A model generated the notes under the pieces. The model had not been told where the DNA came from, made no database searches, and saw only the letters and a list, made by a program, of their open reading frames with translations. Below, piece by piece: positions 1 through 9,279 of a DNA stretch of 64,000 bases. The translations under genes were made by a program, and so were the position numbers. This DNA comes from Shewanella jiangmenensis (lineage in GTDB: Bacteria > Pseudomonadota > Gammaproteobacteria > Enterobacterales > Shewanellaceae), in NCBI RefSeq assembly GCF_018596335.1, contig NZ_JAHEPS010000005.1, forward strand, positions 285,374 to 349,373, written 5' to 3'. Every line of letters starts with the position of its first letter. Within the stretch, counting starts at the first letter, position 1.

Positions 1-863
1 ATGCCGTGGAAGTCATCGTCGGTGGCGGTTTCAACATCGGCAAGCACGTACTTGGTGTTGAAGATATTCAGGCCCTTGTTCTCCATGGCGCCCATGTTGA
101 AAAAGTCCACCGCCACTATCATGTAGATATCAAGGTCGTACTCAAGCCCAAAGCGGCGCTCATCCCACTCCATCGATTTTTTAAGGCTCACCATGGCGTG
201 GTGTGCCTTATGAAGATTGCCTTTATCGACAAACACCTGCAGCGCAACGTTGCGGCCAGATGCGGTGGTGAAACTGTCTTCGAGCAGATCAAAGTCGCCG
301 GCCACCAGTGCAAACAGGTAGCACGGCTTGGGGAACGGGTCATCCCACACCACAAAGTGACGCTCGCCGGGCAGCTCACCGCTGTCGACCTTGTTGCCGT
401 TACTCAAAAGATAGGGAAAGCCAGCCTTGGGGGCTTCGACGCGCACCCGATAGGTGGCAAGCACGTCCGGGCGGTCGAGAAAATAGGTGATACGGCGAAA
501 GCCTTCTGCCTCGCACTGGGTGCAATAGGCGCCGTCCGACATGTACAGACCTTCGAGACTGGTGTTACCAAGCGGGTCAATTTCGGTCTCGATTTCAAGG
601 CTGAAGTGCGCAGGCAGGTTAACCAGTTTCAGCTGGCCGGGCAAAAGCTCATACGCATAGGGCTTGCCGTCCACTTTCACCGAAATCAGTTTCAGACCAT
701 CGCCATCGAGCAGCAAGGGCTCGCCTTGGCGCTCGGTATTGAACTCACTTGTTGCGATTACCCGGGTGGCATTGGGAAACAGGTTTACATCCAACGCCAG
801 GGTGCTGATGGTAAATGCCGGCGCCAGATAGTCTTTAAGGTGCTTTGCTTGTAATTCGGACAT
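1..863 (-). CDS. pepN: Aminopeptidase N, N-terminal part (cut by window edge)
   Basis: Zinc M1-family aminopeptidase that trims N-terminal residues from peptides in the cytoplasm. Reading the minus strand from ATG at 863 gives MSELQAKHLKDYLAPAF, then the N-terminal beta domain of PepN (CTQCEAEGFRRITYFLDRPD). Near the window edge comes the substrate-anchoring GAMEN motif followed by KGLNIFN. The frame runs off the left edge without a stop, so the HEXXH zinc site and the C-terminal domains lie outside. It is followed upstream, in the same direction, by prc, with a terminator between them, so pepN probably has its own promoter. The family call is firm because GAMEN and its flanking residues are typical of the E. 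coli PepN type. Confidence 0.93.
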   Translation of the reverse strand, partial: MSELQAKHLKDYLAPAFTISTLALDVNLFPNATRVIATSEFNTERQGEPLLLDGDGLKLISVKVDGKPYAYELLPGQLKLVNLPAHFSLEIETEIDPLGNTSLEGLYMSDGAYCTQCEAEGFRRITYFLDRPDVLATYRVRVEAPKAGFPYLLSNGNKVDSGELPGERHFVVWDDPFPKPCYLFALVAGDFDLLEDSFTTASGRNVALQVFVDKGNLHKAHHAMVSLKKSMEWDERRFGLEYDLDIYMIVAVDFFNMGAMENKGLNIFNTKYVLADVETATDDDFHG

Positions 864-887
864 AATGATCCCTTGTCGTCTTTGCTG

Positions 888-913
888 AAAAAAAACGCGC
901 CGGAGCGCGTTTT
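888..913 (-). terminator. Rho-independent terminator after prc
   Basis: Perfect 9-bp stem (892-900 with 905-913, loop CGGA). Read on the minus strand it is followed by a run of eight T. It lies just past the prc stop codon. Confidence 0.85.
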
Positions 914-934
914 AGTCAGAGGTTACCGCCTTGG

Positions 935-2980
935 TTACTGCGCGGGATTTTTCGCGAGCTTGCCAGCATCGACCAAATCGAGGGTGATGTAGGCGGTCTC
1001 ATCGAGGAATGGATCCGGCGCTTCCATATCTTTCTCAATATCATCGAGCTTGGCGACCTTTTCAAGGCCGGCGCGTACACGGCGCTCGTTGGTACGGTCA
1101 AGCTGCTTCTTATCGTCGGCTTCACGCTCGGCGACACGCTCGCTTTCAACCAAGGACACGGATTTTTCGTTGTGATGCTTTTTGTATTCGGCAATATCCT
1201 GATAGATATAGCCAAACTCTACGTCGCTCTTGATACGGGCCTGATGTTTGGCATCAAGCTCAGCTACCAGCGGCGCACTTATCACATCCACAGTGTTGTA
1301 CTGGGCAACCGGCACTTTATCCCATGGCAGTGCGTTATCTTCTTCCGCTTCACCGTATTCACCGGGCTCAAGCGCACTCGGGAACGGGATATCCGGCGTC
1401 ACACCTTTAAGCTGCGTACTGCCGCCGTTGATGCGATAGAACTTCTGAATAGTGTACTGCACATGGCCAATCGGCTTTTCGTACAGATCGTAAATCCGCG
1501 CCAGCCCCTTGTGCTGCTGCACTGTGCCTTTACCGAAGGTGGATTCACCAACGATAAGCGCACGATGATAATCCTGCAGCGCGGCGGCAAAAATCTCAGA
1601 TGCTGATGCGCTGTAACGGTCAACCATCACGGTCAGCGGGCCGGAATAGCTCACCTTGCCGTCGTTGTCGCGGTGCTGTGACACCTTGCCGTTGGCATCG
1701 CGCACCTGCACCACAGGCCCCATGTCGATAAAGAGGCCGGTCAGCAGTACAGCTTCGGTGAGTGCACCACCGCCGTTGCCGCGAAGGTCAATCACCACCC
1801 CTTCCACTTTCGCTTCATTCAGGGTTTGCAGCTCTTTTTCCACATCCTGAGACAGGTTCATGTAGAAACCGGGAATTTGGATAACACCGACCTTACGATT
1901 GGCGTATGGGCCTTCTTTGGGTTCAATCACCTTGGAGGTCGCGGCGCGATCTTCCAGACGAATTTTATCCCGCACCAGTACCACTTCGACCGGCTTGGCG
2001 TTGGAGCCGCCTTTCTTGGGCAGAATTTGCAAGGTCACTTTGCTGCCCTTGGGGCCCTTGATAAGGTCAACCACGTCATCAAGACGCCAGCCAATCACAT
2101 CAACAACAGGCGCTCCTTCCTGACCGACACCTATGATGCGATCGTCAGGAGACAGCTTTTCGCTGCTGGCGGCCGGGCCTCCGGCAACCATGCTCTTGAT
2201 AACGGTATAGTCATCGTCCATCTGCAGCACAGCGCCAATGCCTTCGAGGCTTAGGTTCATTTCCATCTGGAAACGCTCGGCGTTGCGTGGCGACAGATAG
2301 CTGGTGTGCGGCTCGATGCTGCGTGAGAACGCATTCATCACGGTCTGGAACACATCTTCGCTCTGGGACTGGCCCAAACGCTTGATGGCGTTGTTGTAGC
2401 GCTTTTGCAGCACATCAACAATTTCAGGCCAGGTTTTGCCGGTGAGCTTTAAGTTAAGCGCATCGTATTTAACCCGCTGACGCCACAGCTCCTGAATTTC
2501 AGCTTCGTTCTTGGCCCAGGGCGCATCTTCGCGGTCAAACTGGTACTTGTCACCGGCCTGGGTAAAGTCCATCTCTTTATCGAGCAGACTCAAGGCATAG
2601 ACAAAACCTTCGTAGCGGCGTTTCTGCGCTTGATCGAACATGGCGTAAGCTGCGGTCAAATCACCGCTTTTCAGCATGTCGTCAAACTGGGTGCGATATT
2701 TGGCAAAGCCGTCGATGTCGGCCTGGGTCATCACATTGCGGCGATAATCCAGTTGCTCAAGGAAGCGGTCATAGATTTGGCCTGAAAACGCATCGTCCAG
2801 GCTGAATCTGTGGTAGTGAGAGCGGGTGAAGAGGTCAGCAACCCGCTTGGCAGCGGCTTTGTGCTGCGGCTCTTGCACCAAGGAGGGCAGCTCATCGATT
2901 TGAATCGCAGGGGTAACGGCCCACACTGCTGAGCCCCACAGGGCTCCGGTTATGGATACCGCCAGGGATATTTTTCGCAT
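935..2980 (-). CDS. prc: Periplasmic tail-specific protease Prc (Tsp)
   Basis: S41 serine protease that degrades periplasmic proteins with nonpolar C-termini and, in E. coli, processes penicillin-binding protein 3 and regulates murein hydrolases. The protein has an N-terminal signal peptide, a PDZ domain (about residues 240-330) and the S41 core. Compared with E. coli Tsp, the Ser-Asp-Lys catalytic residues are Ser459 in SASASE, Asp470 in ALQDY and Lys484 in FGKGT. Its length of 681 residues matches the family. Start: TTG-TTG-ATG codons sit in frame after an AAGGAG box. I chose the ATG at 2980, ten bases from the box; the TTG at 2983 is equally possible. proQ lies 29 bp upstream in the same direction, an arrangement also seen in E. 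coli (proQ-prc), so the two are probably cotranscribed. Confidence 0.95.
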   Translation of the reverse strand: MRKISLAVSITGALWGSAVWAVTPAIQIDELPSLVQEPQHKAAAKRVADLFTRSHYHRFSLDDAFSGQIYDRFLEQLDYRRNVMTQADIDGFAKYRTQFDDMLKSGDLTAAYAMFDQAQKRRYEGFVYALSLLDKEMDFTQAGDKYQFDREDAPWAKNEAEIQELWRQRVKYDALNLKLTGKTWPEIVDVLQKRYNNAIKRLGQSQSEDVFQTVMNAFSRSIEPHTSYLSPRNAERFQMEMNLSLEGIGAVLQMDDDYTVIKSMVAGGPAASSEKLSPDDRIIGVGQEGAPVVDVIGWRLDDVVDLIKGPKGSKVTLQILPKKGGSNAKPVEVVLVRDKIRLEDRAATSKVIEPKEGPYANRKVGVIQIPGFYMNLSQDVEKELQTLNEAKVEGVVIDLRGNGGGALTEAVLLTGLFIDMGPVVQVRDANGKVSQHRDNDGKVSYSGPLTVMVDRYSASASEIFAAALQDYHRALIVGESTFGKGTVQQHKGLARIYDLYEKPIGHVQYTIQKFYRINGGSTQLKGVTPDIPFPSALEPGEYGEAEEDNALPWDKVPVAQYNTVDVISAPLVAELDAKHQARIKSDVEFGYIYQDIAEYKKHHNEKSVSLVESERVAEREADDKKQLDRTNERRVRAGLEKVAKLDDIEKDMEAPDPFLDETAYITLDLVDAGKLAKNPAQ

Positions 2981-3009
2981 CAACAAGCTACTCCTTGAAC
3001 TTCAATGAA

Positions 3010-3711
3010 TTACAGCAGTATATACTCGGCGCGGACTTTCACTGTCAAGCCAGAATCCAGCTGTACGTGCACATCAGCTTTATTGATGTCCACAATTGAA
3101 CCGGCCACAGGTGACTGACCCAATTTTACGTTAACGCGTTGGGAGACTTTCAGCTCTTCAAGCTTGGCTGGCACCAGGTTAACCTGAGGTGCGGGCGCCT
3201 TGGCAGGCTCCTGACGACGTGGCTTGTCTTTGGCAGGTTTGTTGTCGCGGTTGTCACGGTTATCGCGACGGGCTTCAACTTTGCGGCCTTCTGGCTTACG
3301 ACCTTCAGGACGTGGGCGTGCCTTACGCGGGGCAGCCTCTTCGCCTTCGGCAGGCTTGGCACGCTCGGCGCGTTTGGCCTTGGCCTTATCCTGACTTTCT
3401 TTCAGTGTAGCCTGTGCATGGTCGATATGTTCCTGCTCAAGCTCGCCGCAAGGGTTGCCATCGAGGTCCACACGTACGGCGCCGAGTTTGATGCATTTAA
3501 GATAACGCCAGCTGCTGGTATAACGGCGAAGCGCTACGCGCAGTTGGGTTTTACTGACTTTAGAATCATCAGCCAACCTGTCAGCCAAATCTTGAAACAG
3601 ACCAATCTTCAGTGGCTTGGCATCGCCCTCGGCCACGAAGCACAAAGGGAATGTTTCACATAAATACGCGAGGATCGCGTTGGTGTCGGTCAACTTTTCT
3701 GTTGATTCCAT
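3010..3711 (-). CDS. proQ: RNA chaperone ProQ
   Basis: Global RNA-binding chaperone that stabilises sRNAs and mRNA 3' ends. The N-terminal FinO/ProQ domain (about residues 1-120) carries [12 protein letters not shown] and [16 protein letters not shown], close to E. coli ProQ. A lysine/arginine-rich linker (about 120-180, with KPEGRK and DNRDN repeats) leads to a C-terminal Tudor-like domain ending [13 protein letters not shown]. The length is 233 residues against 232 in E. coli. Of two consecutive ATG codons, the second (3711) is better spaced from GGAAG. The frame extends upstream, but that extension has no family resemblance. It is followed by prc. Confidence 0.95.
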   Translation of the reverse strand: MESTEKLTDTNAILAYLCETFPLCFVAEGDAKPLKIGLFQDLADRLADDSKVSKTQLRVALRRYTSSWRYLKCIKLGAVRVDLDGNPCGELEQEHIDHAQATLKESQDKAKAKRAERAKPAEGEEAAPRKARPRPEGRKPEGRKVEARRDNRDNRDNKPAKDKPRRQEPAKAPAPQVNLVPAKLEELKVSQRVNVKLGQSPVAGSIVDINKADVHVQLDSGLTVKVRAEYILL

Positions 3712-3963
3712 CATTACTTCCACAGTTACTAGGTATACATGCCCTGCGTGCAACTGATTGCAGGACATAGGTTATTCTTTACTCGCTGACCGGATTGGCC
3801 AACACACAAATTATCATCTTCCCCGCGCTTGCCAAAGCGTTAATAACCATTGCTAACAATTTTTATCATTCGCTGCAAAAATATGCCGCAGGCAAACGCG
3901 CAAGCAGCCTATTATAGTGACCGCTTGGGCGAATGCGACTGGGATTTGTCGAAAACTGGCGAC

Positions 3964-4425
3964 TTATTGAGCAAACAAGGCCTTTTCGAAGCAGCGCACC
4001 AGGGCTTCGAGCCCTGTCTGATCTTCTTCATCGAAGCGATTGAAGCTTGGACTGTCGATATCGAGCACCGCAACCACCTCGCCATCACGGCGCACCGGCA
4101 CCACAATTTCGGAGTTTGAGGCAGCGTCACAGGCGATATGACCATCAAACTGATGCACGTCCATCACCCGCTGAGTGGTATCGGTGGCAGCGGCAGTACC
4201 GCACACGCCCTTACCCCATGGGATGCGGGTACAGGCAACCTTGCCCTGGAATGGCCCCAGCACCAGCACATCACCACGGCGGACATAAAAGCCCACCCAG
4301 TTAAGGTCTTCCAGGTTCTGATTCAGCAGCGCCGAAAAGTTGGCCATCGCGGCAACCAAATCATCTTCTCCAGCCAGTAAGGCCTCGGCCTGACGGCACA
4401 GGGAGTCGTAAAACGCGTGTTTCAT
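3964..4425 (-). CDS. msrC: Free methionine-R-sulfoxide reductase (GAF domain)
   Basis: Reduces free methionine-R-sulfoxide in the cytoplasm, using cysteine chemistry within a GAF fold. It closely resembles E. coli YebR: LNWVGFYV, LVLGPFQGKVAC, GVCGTA, DGHIACDAASNSEIVVP and VLDIDSP. All three cysteines of the family are present (VAC, GVC, IAC). It is 153 residues long. The ATG at 4425 was chosen because AGGA lies six bases upstream; an in-frame ATG five codons earlier overlaps that box. It sits between proQ and yebG on the same strand; E. coli also keeps msrC beside letA/letB and near proQ-prc. Confidence 0.93.
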   Translation of the reverse strand: MKHAFYDSLCRQAEALLAGEDDLVAAMANFSALLNQNLEDLNWVGFYVRRGDVLVLGPFQGKVACTRIPWGKGVCGTAAATDTTQRVMDVHQFDGHIACDAASNSEIVVPVRRDGEVVAVLDIDSPSFNRFDEEDQTGLEALVRCFEKALFAQ

Positions 4426-4466
4426 GCTATTTCCTGCCACTTCTATATTGCTGTTGCTTGTATGAA

Positions 4467-4751
4467 TTATTGTGGCTCTGCCTTTTTGGCCGCCTTTTTC
4501 ACTGGCTCTGCCGCTTTTTCGGTGGCATTGCCTTTGAGCAGCGATGATAGATCATCTTTTCGGGTGGCAAAATAGAATGCCAGCTTTTCGATGGTCGCTT
4601 CGTCCAGACCGCACTCGGCCTGTTCAATAAAAGGGATAAGGCTGTCGGCGATGTCCAGCATCTTATCGTAGGCATCAGCCTCCTTTTTCGATGTAAAAGT
4701 CATCTTCTCCACCCCATCTCTGACCACCACATACTGTGTGATTACCGCCAT
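4467..4751 (-). CDS. yebG: DNA damage-inducible protein YebG
   Basis: Small acidic/basic cytoplasmic protein of the SOS regulon; its molecular role is unknown. The sequence begins MAVITQYVVVRDG and has the conserved core KMTFTSKKEADAYDKMLDIAD. The C-terminus is lysine/alanine-rich (KKAAKKAEPQ). It is 94 residues long, close to E. coli YebG (96). A near-ideal LexA box lies 14-29 bp upstream of the start codon, as in E. coli, so SOS control appears conserved. The operon on the other side (letA) is divergent. Confidence 0.93.
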   Translation of the reverse strand: MAVITQYVVVRDGVEKMTFTSKKEADAYDKMLDIADSLIPFIEQAECGLDEATIEKLAFYFATRKDDLSSLLKGNATEKAAEPVKKAAKKAEPQ

Positions 4752-4764
4752 GATAGCCCTCGCA

Positions 4765-4780
4765 CTGTTTATTTATACAG
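4765..4780 (-). promoter_or_regulatory. LexA (SOS) operator upstream of yebG
   Basis: CTGTTTATTTATACAG is a full CTGT-N8-ACAG LexA box, 14 bp before the yebG start. On the minus strand it overlaps a TATAAA-like -10 element, so LexA would block RNA polymerase directly. Confidence 0.9.
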
Positions 4781-4915
4781 TAAGCGAGTTTCACAGCTTT
4801 TATCCAAAGATGCAAGTAGTTAACAGGATCTGATACACTCGTACGCTCAAATACGCTTGGAAGAGGTGGATACCTCTGCCAAAGCCTGAACCTGAAGGAA
4901 TTGCTGCTCACCGTT

Positions 4916-5542
4916 ATGCAAGACGATGATATCGACAATTCGGTGACTCTCTGCCGCGCCTGCGATCTGGCGGTGCGGCGCAGGGCCCTGCCAAGTAACG
5001 TGCGCGCACTGTGCCCGCGCTGCCACACTGCCCTCTACGATACGCCGTACTGTTCTATCAACGGTATGTTGGCGCTGTGCATTTCCGCGCTGGCGCTGTT
5101 TATTCCAGCCAACGTGTTTCCGGTGCTGGAGCTGCATTTCCTCGGTTCAGTACGTACCGCTACCGTGTTCGACGGCGCGATGGCGGTGATGGATCTTGGC
5201 TATTGGATTGTGGGTATTGCGGTGCTGGTTGCCGCTGTGCTTGGCCCGGGGATTTTGCTGCTGTCGATTTTTGCCCAGTTGCTGCTGGTAAAATCCGGAC
5301 TTACCACGTCCTGGCAGCGTAGCCTTTATACCCGGCTTTTAAAGCAGCAGGGGCTGCTGAGTCAGCTCACCATGCTTGAAATCTATGTCATTAGCTTTTT
5401 GGTGTCGGCGTTTCAGCTTTCTGATTTTTCGGATATTTATTTTGGCGTTGGCACCTTTTCCTTCACCATGCTGTTTTTGGTTACGCTGTTTTTGCAGCGC
5501 GAATACAGCATCGAGCATATGTGGAGCTACCTGAATGACTGA
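4916..5542 (+). CDS. letA: LetA/PqiA-type membrane protein, N-terminal half
   Basis: Inner-membrane partner of an MCE lipid-transport bridge. The protein starts with two CxxC pairs (LCRACDLA and LCPRCHTAL) that resemble the zinc ribbons of PqiA/LetA. About four transmembrane segments follow, including the family motif LFIPANVFPVL. At 208 residues it is half the length of E. coli LetA (YebS, 427 residues); the second half is the next gene, overlapping by 8 bp. The ATG at 4916 is chosen; the AAGGA box lies unusually far upstream (16 nt), so the exact start is uncertain. Cotranscription with the second half and letB is very likely. Confidence 0.9.
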   Translation: MQDDDIDNSVTLCRACDLAVRRRALPSNVRALCPRCHTALYDTPYCSINGMLALCISALALFIPANVFPVLELHFLGSVRTATVFDGAMAVMDLGYWIVGIAVLVAAVLGPGILLLSIFAQLLLVKSGLTTSWQRSLYTRLLKQQGLLSQLTMLEIYVISFLVSAFQLSDFSDIYFGVGTFSFTMLFLVTLFLQREYSIEHMWSYLND

Positions 5543-6164
5543 CAGGCACCAATCCACAGGTAAACACATCGGCCTTTGCCACTGCAGCGTGTGCCATCAG
5601 ACCAACCCGATTGAGCTAAGCCATTGCAGCCGCTGCGGCGCAGAAAATAAACCACGGGATTACAGCAGCCTGCATAAAAGCTGGGCGCTGCTTATCACAG
5701 CGGCCATTTTGCTTATCCCGGCCAACATCTACCCTATCACCACCCTGGTGAATCAGGGCAAGGTGACCCACGACACGATTTTCAGCGGCATCACCCATCT
5801 GGTGCACTCGGACATGCTGCCGATTGCCATCATAGTATTTACCGCCAGTATTCTGGTGCCCTGGCTTAAGATTATCGGACTCGCCACTTACCTTATTGCC
5901 ATCAGCTTTGATTTGCCGGTGTCCAAGCGCAAGCTGATGGCCGGATTTCATTTCATCGAATGGATCGGTCGCTGGTCGATGCTCGATTTGTTCGTGATTT
6001 CATTAACCGTTGCCCTGGTGAACATGGGTCAGCTGCTGGATGCCAAACCGGCACCGGCTGCCACCGCATTTGCGCTGGTGATTTTGCTGACCCAACTGGC
6101 CGCCAAGGTACTGGATACTCGTTTACTCTGGGATCGACTGGACGTTAAAAATGACAAACATTGA
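5535..6164 (+). CDS. letA: LetA/PqiA-type membrane protein, C-terminal half
   Basis: Second PqiA-domain protein of the operon. It has its own paired cysteines near the N-terminus (CHCSVC and CSRCGAE) and about four membrane segments, with the parallel motif LLIPANIYPITTL followed by GRWSMLDLFVISL. It is 209 residues long and overlaps the first half by 8 bp and letB by 14 bp, which points to translational coupling. In E. coli the two domains are one polypeptide. Here they are separate genes with separate starts, and I see no frameshift that would rejoin them. The pair probably acts as a heterodimer with LetB. Confidence 0.9.
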   Translation: MTDRHQSTGKHIGLCHCSVCHQTNPIELSHCSRCGAENKPRDYSSLHKSWALLITAAILLIPANIYPITTLVNQGKVTHDTIFSGITHLVHSDMLPIAIIVFTASILVPWLKIIGLATYLIAISFDLPVSKRKLMAGFHFIEWIGRWSMLDLFVISLTVALVNMGQLLDAKPAPAATAFALVILLTQLAAKVLDTRLLWDRLDVKNDKH

Positions 6165-8766
6165 AGCCCCAAAGGTGGTCAAGAAAAAACTCTTCTCCCC
6201 GGTGTGGCTGCTGCCTCTGGTAGCAATGGCCCTTGCGGCCTGGCTAGGGATTAAAAGCATTCGCGAATCTGGGGTGGAAATTCAAATCCACTTCCCGAGC
6301 GCCACCGGTATAGACGTGGGTAAAACCCTGGTGAAGTATCAGGGTCTTACTGTGGGCAAAGTCACCGACATCACCATGGATGAAGATCTGAAAGGGGTGA
6401 ATGTCACCGTGATGATGGATTACCGCGCCGGGCCATACCTTCGCGAGCATTCACTGTTTTGGTTGGTGTCGCCCAAGGCAAGCATCACCGGGGTATCGGG
6501 CCTCGATGCGCTCTTTTCCGGTAACTATATTGCGGTGCAGCCCGGCGATGGCGACAGTGTCACCCAATTTGAAGCCCTGCGTGAAGCGCCGCCGCTGGCG
6601 CCGGGTAATGAAGGTTTGCTGGTAGAACTCAGCACCGACAAACTTGGCTCCCTCGATGTTGGCTCGGCAGTGTATTTCCGGCAGATTCCGGTGGGTAACC
6701 TTGTCAGTTACCGCCTCGAAGGCAACAAGCGCATTGTGCTTGGCGCCTTTATTCAGCAGCAATACGCCCATTTGGTAAAGCGCGACAGCCGGTTCTGGAA
6801 CGTCTCAGGCCTGAGTGTTGATGCAAGCCTGAAGGGCATTAAAGTGGAAAGTGAAAGCCTCGCGGCGCTGCTTGCCGGCGGCATTAGCTTCAGTACGTCC
6901 GACAAAGGCGAAAATGCCACCCACGGCGCCAGCTTTATGCTCCACAGCAGTGAAACCGACGCCCTTGGCGGATACAGCATCACCCTGCTTGCTGACAATG
7001 CCGACGGCATTGGTACCGGCACCGCCATCATCTATCGCGGCATTGAAGTAGGCAAAATCACCAAAACCGAGCTGACTGACAAAGGCGTGCGCTTAAGCGC
7101 CTTTATCAATCACGATCAGGGCCAGCTCCTTGGCGCTGACACCCAGTTCTGGCGAGAAGGCGCTGATATTTCCCTGAGCGGTGTTAAGCATGCGGCGCGC
7201 CTTGTCACCGGTGATGTGATTGCCATCAGCCCGGGTCAGGGGCAGATGAAAGACACCTACTCGCTTGGCTCCAAAGCGCCGGACGTGATGCAGGCGAATA
7301 AAGCCAAAATCACCATCCGCTCTGACGTCAGCACCGGCGCGGCCGCCGGCACCGAAATCCGGTACCGCAACCTGCCAATCGGTCAAATCACCGCGGTGCG
7401 CCTTGCCAGCGATTTGGCAAGCGTTGAGTACACAGGAGAAATCCAGCCTGAATTCAAACGTCTGCTGCTAAGCGGCAGCTATGTGGTGCCTGAGTCGGCG
7501 CTGAGTGTTGATGCCTCCCTCGACGGCTTGAAGGTGGCCGTGGGCGACACAGCAACCCTTATCAAAGGTGCCCTCACGCTGGTACCCGGCGAAGGCGCGC
7601 CCCTGGGTGCCAATCCTGAGCTACAGCTGCACCCTTCACAGGATGCACAACACCGCAGCCAGGTTGCCGCCAAGCGCACCAATATCATTCTTCAAAGCAG
7701 CGAGGGCGCCGACCTTACCCCAGGCAGCCCCGTGTATTACAAGAAAATGCAAATCGGTGAAGTGACCGATGTGCGCTGGCAAAGCAAAGATGACAGCTTC
7801 AGCATCAAGCTTGCCATCGACAACACCTTTATCAGCCTGATTGGACCGCGGACACTGTACTGGAAGCAATCAGCGGTCTCGGTAGATGCGTCGCTCAAGG
7901 GCCTTAAACTCGATGTGGCCACCCTGCCCGGTCTGGTGCGCGGCGGTATTGCCATTGGTCTTCTGGACGAAGGCACGGTCAAGGCACAAAAGCATTTATA
8001 CGGCAGCGAGGAGCTGGCAAAAGCACAGGCGCACCCCATCAGCCTGAAACTACCTGCCGATGCGCGCATCAAGGCCGGCGCGGCTATCCGCTATCAGGGG
8101 CATCAGGTCGGTGAAGTGACCGAAGTGCACCTGCAAGCCAATTTAGGCGCGCTGCAGGCCCATGGTTATCTTTACGGTGAATACGCGGATAACTTCAGCC
8201 GCAGTGACAGCCGCTACGTGCTGACCGATGCCGAAATATCTTTAAGCGGCGTGAAAGCACCGGAAGCCCTGCTTGAAGGCGCGTTTTTGTCGGTACTGCC
8301 GGGTAAATCCCCAAGCCACAGCAGCAGCTTTGAGGTAGCCGCGCAGCAGGAGCATTACGCTGCGCTTCCAACCGATGCGCTTAAAATCACCCTCGAGCGC
8401 AGCACCCTTGGCTCCATCAAGGCAGGTAGTCAGATATTCTTCCGTGGCATCCCCATCGGCGCCGTGGATGGATTTGCCCTCGCGCCGTCGGGTAACAAGG
8501 TGGAGCTCTACGCCCATATCGCGCCTGAGTATCGCCATCTGGTTAACGCCAGCAGCCGCTTTTTTGACCTCTCCGGCGTCAATCTGGAATTTGGCCTGTT
8601 CTCGGGAGCCAAAGTACAAACCGGCTCGCTTGAAACCATACTCGCCGGCGGCATTGGTGTGGCAACCGAAAAACCAACCTCGGTGCAAAACCGTTTGGGC
8701 GACGGGCGGGTGTTTGAACTCTTCCCTGAGGCGGACAAAGCCTGGCTTGAGTGGACCTTGCAATAA
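6151..8766 (+). CDS. letB: LetB-type MCE protein with seven MCE domains
   Basis: Forms a hexameric tunnel across the periplasm that carries lipids between the membranes. One N-terminal membrane anchor (residues about 17-35) is followed by seven MCE domains beginning near residues 41, 154, 271, 384, 510, 628 and 743. Each contains a G-x-x-V/I-x-Y/F-x-G/K-x-x-V/I-G pattern such as KYQGLTVGKV or FRGIPIGAV. The length of 871 residues and the domain count match E. coli LetB (YebT, 877) rather than PqiB, which has three MCE domains. It is the last gene of the letA-letA-letB operon and is followed by a strong terminator. Confidence 0.94.
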   Translation: MTNIEAPKVVKKKLFSPVWLLPLVAMALAAWLGIKSIRESGVEIQIHFPSATGIDVGKTLVKYQGLTVGKVTDITMDEDLKGVNVTVMMDYRAGPYLREHSLFWLVSPKASITGVSGLDALFSGNYIAVQPGDGDSVTQFEALREAPPLAPGNEGLLVELSTDKLGSLDVGSAVYFRQIPVGNLVSYRLEGNKRIVLGAFIQQQYAHLVKRDSRFWNVSGLSVDASLKGIKVESESLAALLAGGISFSTSDKGENATHGASFMLHSSETDALGGYSITLLADNADGIGTGTAIIYRGIEVGKITKTELTDKGVRLSAFINHDQGQLLGADTQFWREGADISLSGVKHAARLVTGDVIAISPGQGQMKDTYSLGSKAPDVMQANKAKITIRSDVSTGAAAGTEIRYRNLPIGQITAVRLASDLASVEYTGEIQPEFKRLLLSGSYVVPESALSVDASLDGLKVAVGDTATLIKGALTLVPGEGAPLGANPELQLHPSQDAQHRSQVAAKRTNIILQSSEGADLTPGSPVYYKKMQIGEVTDVRWQSKDDSFSIKLAIDNTFISLIGPRTLYWKQSAVSVDASLKGLKLDVATLPGLVRGGIAIGLLDEGTVKAQKHLYGSEELAKAQAHPISLKLPADARIKAGAAIRYQGHQVGEVTEVHLQANLGALQAHGYLYGEYADNFSRSDSRYVLTDAEISLSGVKAPEALLEGAFLSVLPGKSPSHSSSFEVAAQQEHYAALPTDALKITLERSTLGSIKAGSQIFFRGIPIGAVDGFALAPSGNKVELYAHIAPEYRHLVNASSRFFDLSGVNLEFGLFSGAKVQTGSLETILAGGIGVATEKPTSVQNRLGDGRVFELFPEADKAWLEWTLQ

Positions 8767-8815
8767 GGCGAGCCTTTACTCATCAATTCTGTGATGGGTT
8801 TTACTTCAACAAAAC

Positions 8816-8845
8816 GGGCCGCTTTAAGCGGCCCTTCTTTTTGTC
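8816..8845 (+). terminator. Terminator of the letAB operon
   Basis: 9-bp perfect stem (8816-8824 with 8826-8834, GGGCCGCTT/AAGCGGCCC) followed by TTCTTTTTG. A second GC-rich inverted repeat (AAAGGCCG...CGGCCTTT) lies immediately downstream. Confidence 0.85.
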
Positions 8846-9202
8846 AAAGGCCGCGGCCTACGGCCTTTGACATTGGGCGGCTTACAATCCGCCTTTGCCA
8901 CCATGGTAAAAAATACAATTCCGATGACGCAAATCCAAAAGTACGAAACTCACGTATGTCATCAGGCTGTCATCTCTCCCTGTTGAACTTATCCCAATCT
9001 GTAAAGGCCAACGCTGTTGCCAGGCGATGCTCTTGGCAGATGAGATTGCAGCGACTTATTGCGCGAATTATTCCGCAAATAATTGCGCGAATGATTGCTC
9101 GGGATAAGCCGATGTGATGGCAGCACGCAACACCGGCAAGGCAGGCAAAGGTTGCAAAGTCAGTGGTATTTGGGTAGTCTCATGAGTCCTCACAACTGCC
9201 TT
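8846..9202. other. Intergenic region without a supportable gene
   Basis: About 350 bp between the letB terminator and the next promoter. One small frame (8791-9117 plus) has no ribosome site or family look. The stretch holds a GGCGG...CCGCC hairpin near 8877-8895 and the 12-bp tandem array at 9056-9103; nothing else is recognisable. Confidence 0.5.
9056..9103. repeat. Degenerate 12-bp tandem repeat, four units
   Basis: Units at 9056, 9068, 9080 and 9092 follow the theme TTATTGCGCGAA, TTATTCCGCAAA, TAATTGCGCGAA, TGATTGCTCGGG. It is one of many arrays of this kind in the window. Confidence 0.75.
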
Positions 9203-9232
9203 TTGCAAATTTTGCTAAGGATTATTTATAGT
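9203..9232 (+). promoter_or_regulatory. Candidate sigma-70 promoter of the small gene at 9280
   Basis: TTGCAA, an 18-bp spacer and TATAGT; the start codon lies about 48 bp further on. The match is reasonable, but the site is judged by eye. Confidence 0.45.
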
Positions 9233-9279
9233 TAGATTAATTCGCCCCTTAAGGCGATCAGAATTAAGGAGTGTGGCAC

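Noticed and set aside
6..854. 282-residue plus-strand frame over the left end
   Set aside because: Shadow of pepN: the minus strand encodes the GAMEN motif and PepN N-terminus across the same bases.
3139..3663. 174-residue plus-strand frame opposite proQ
   Set aside because: Antisense shadow; ProQ on the other strand is unmistakable.
8791..9117. 108-residue plus-strand frame after letB
   Set aside because: Starts within the terminator region, lacks a ribosome site and ends in the 12-bp repeat array.
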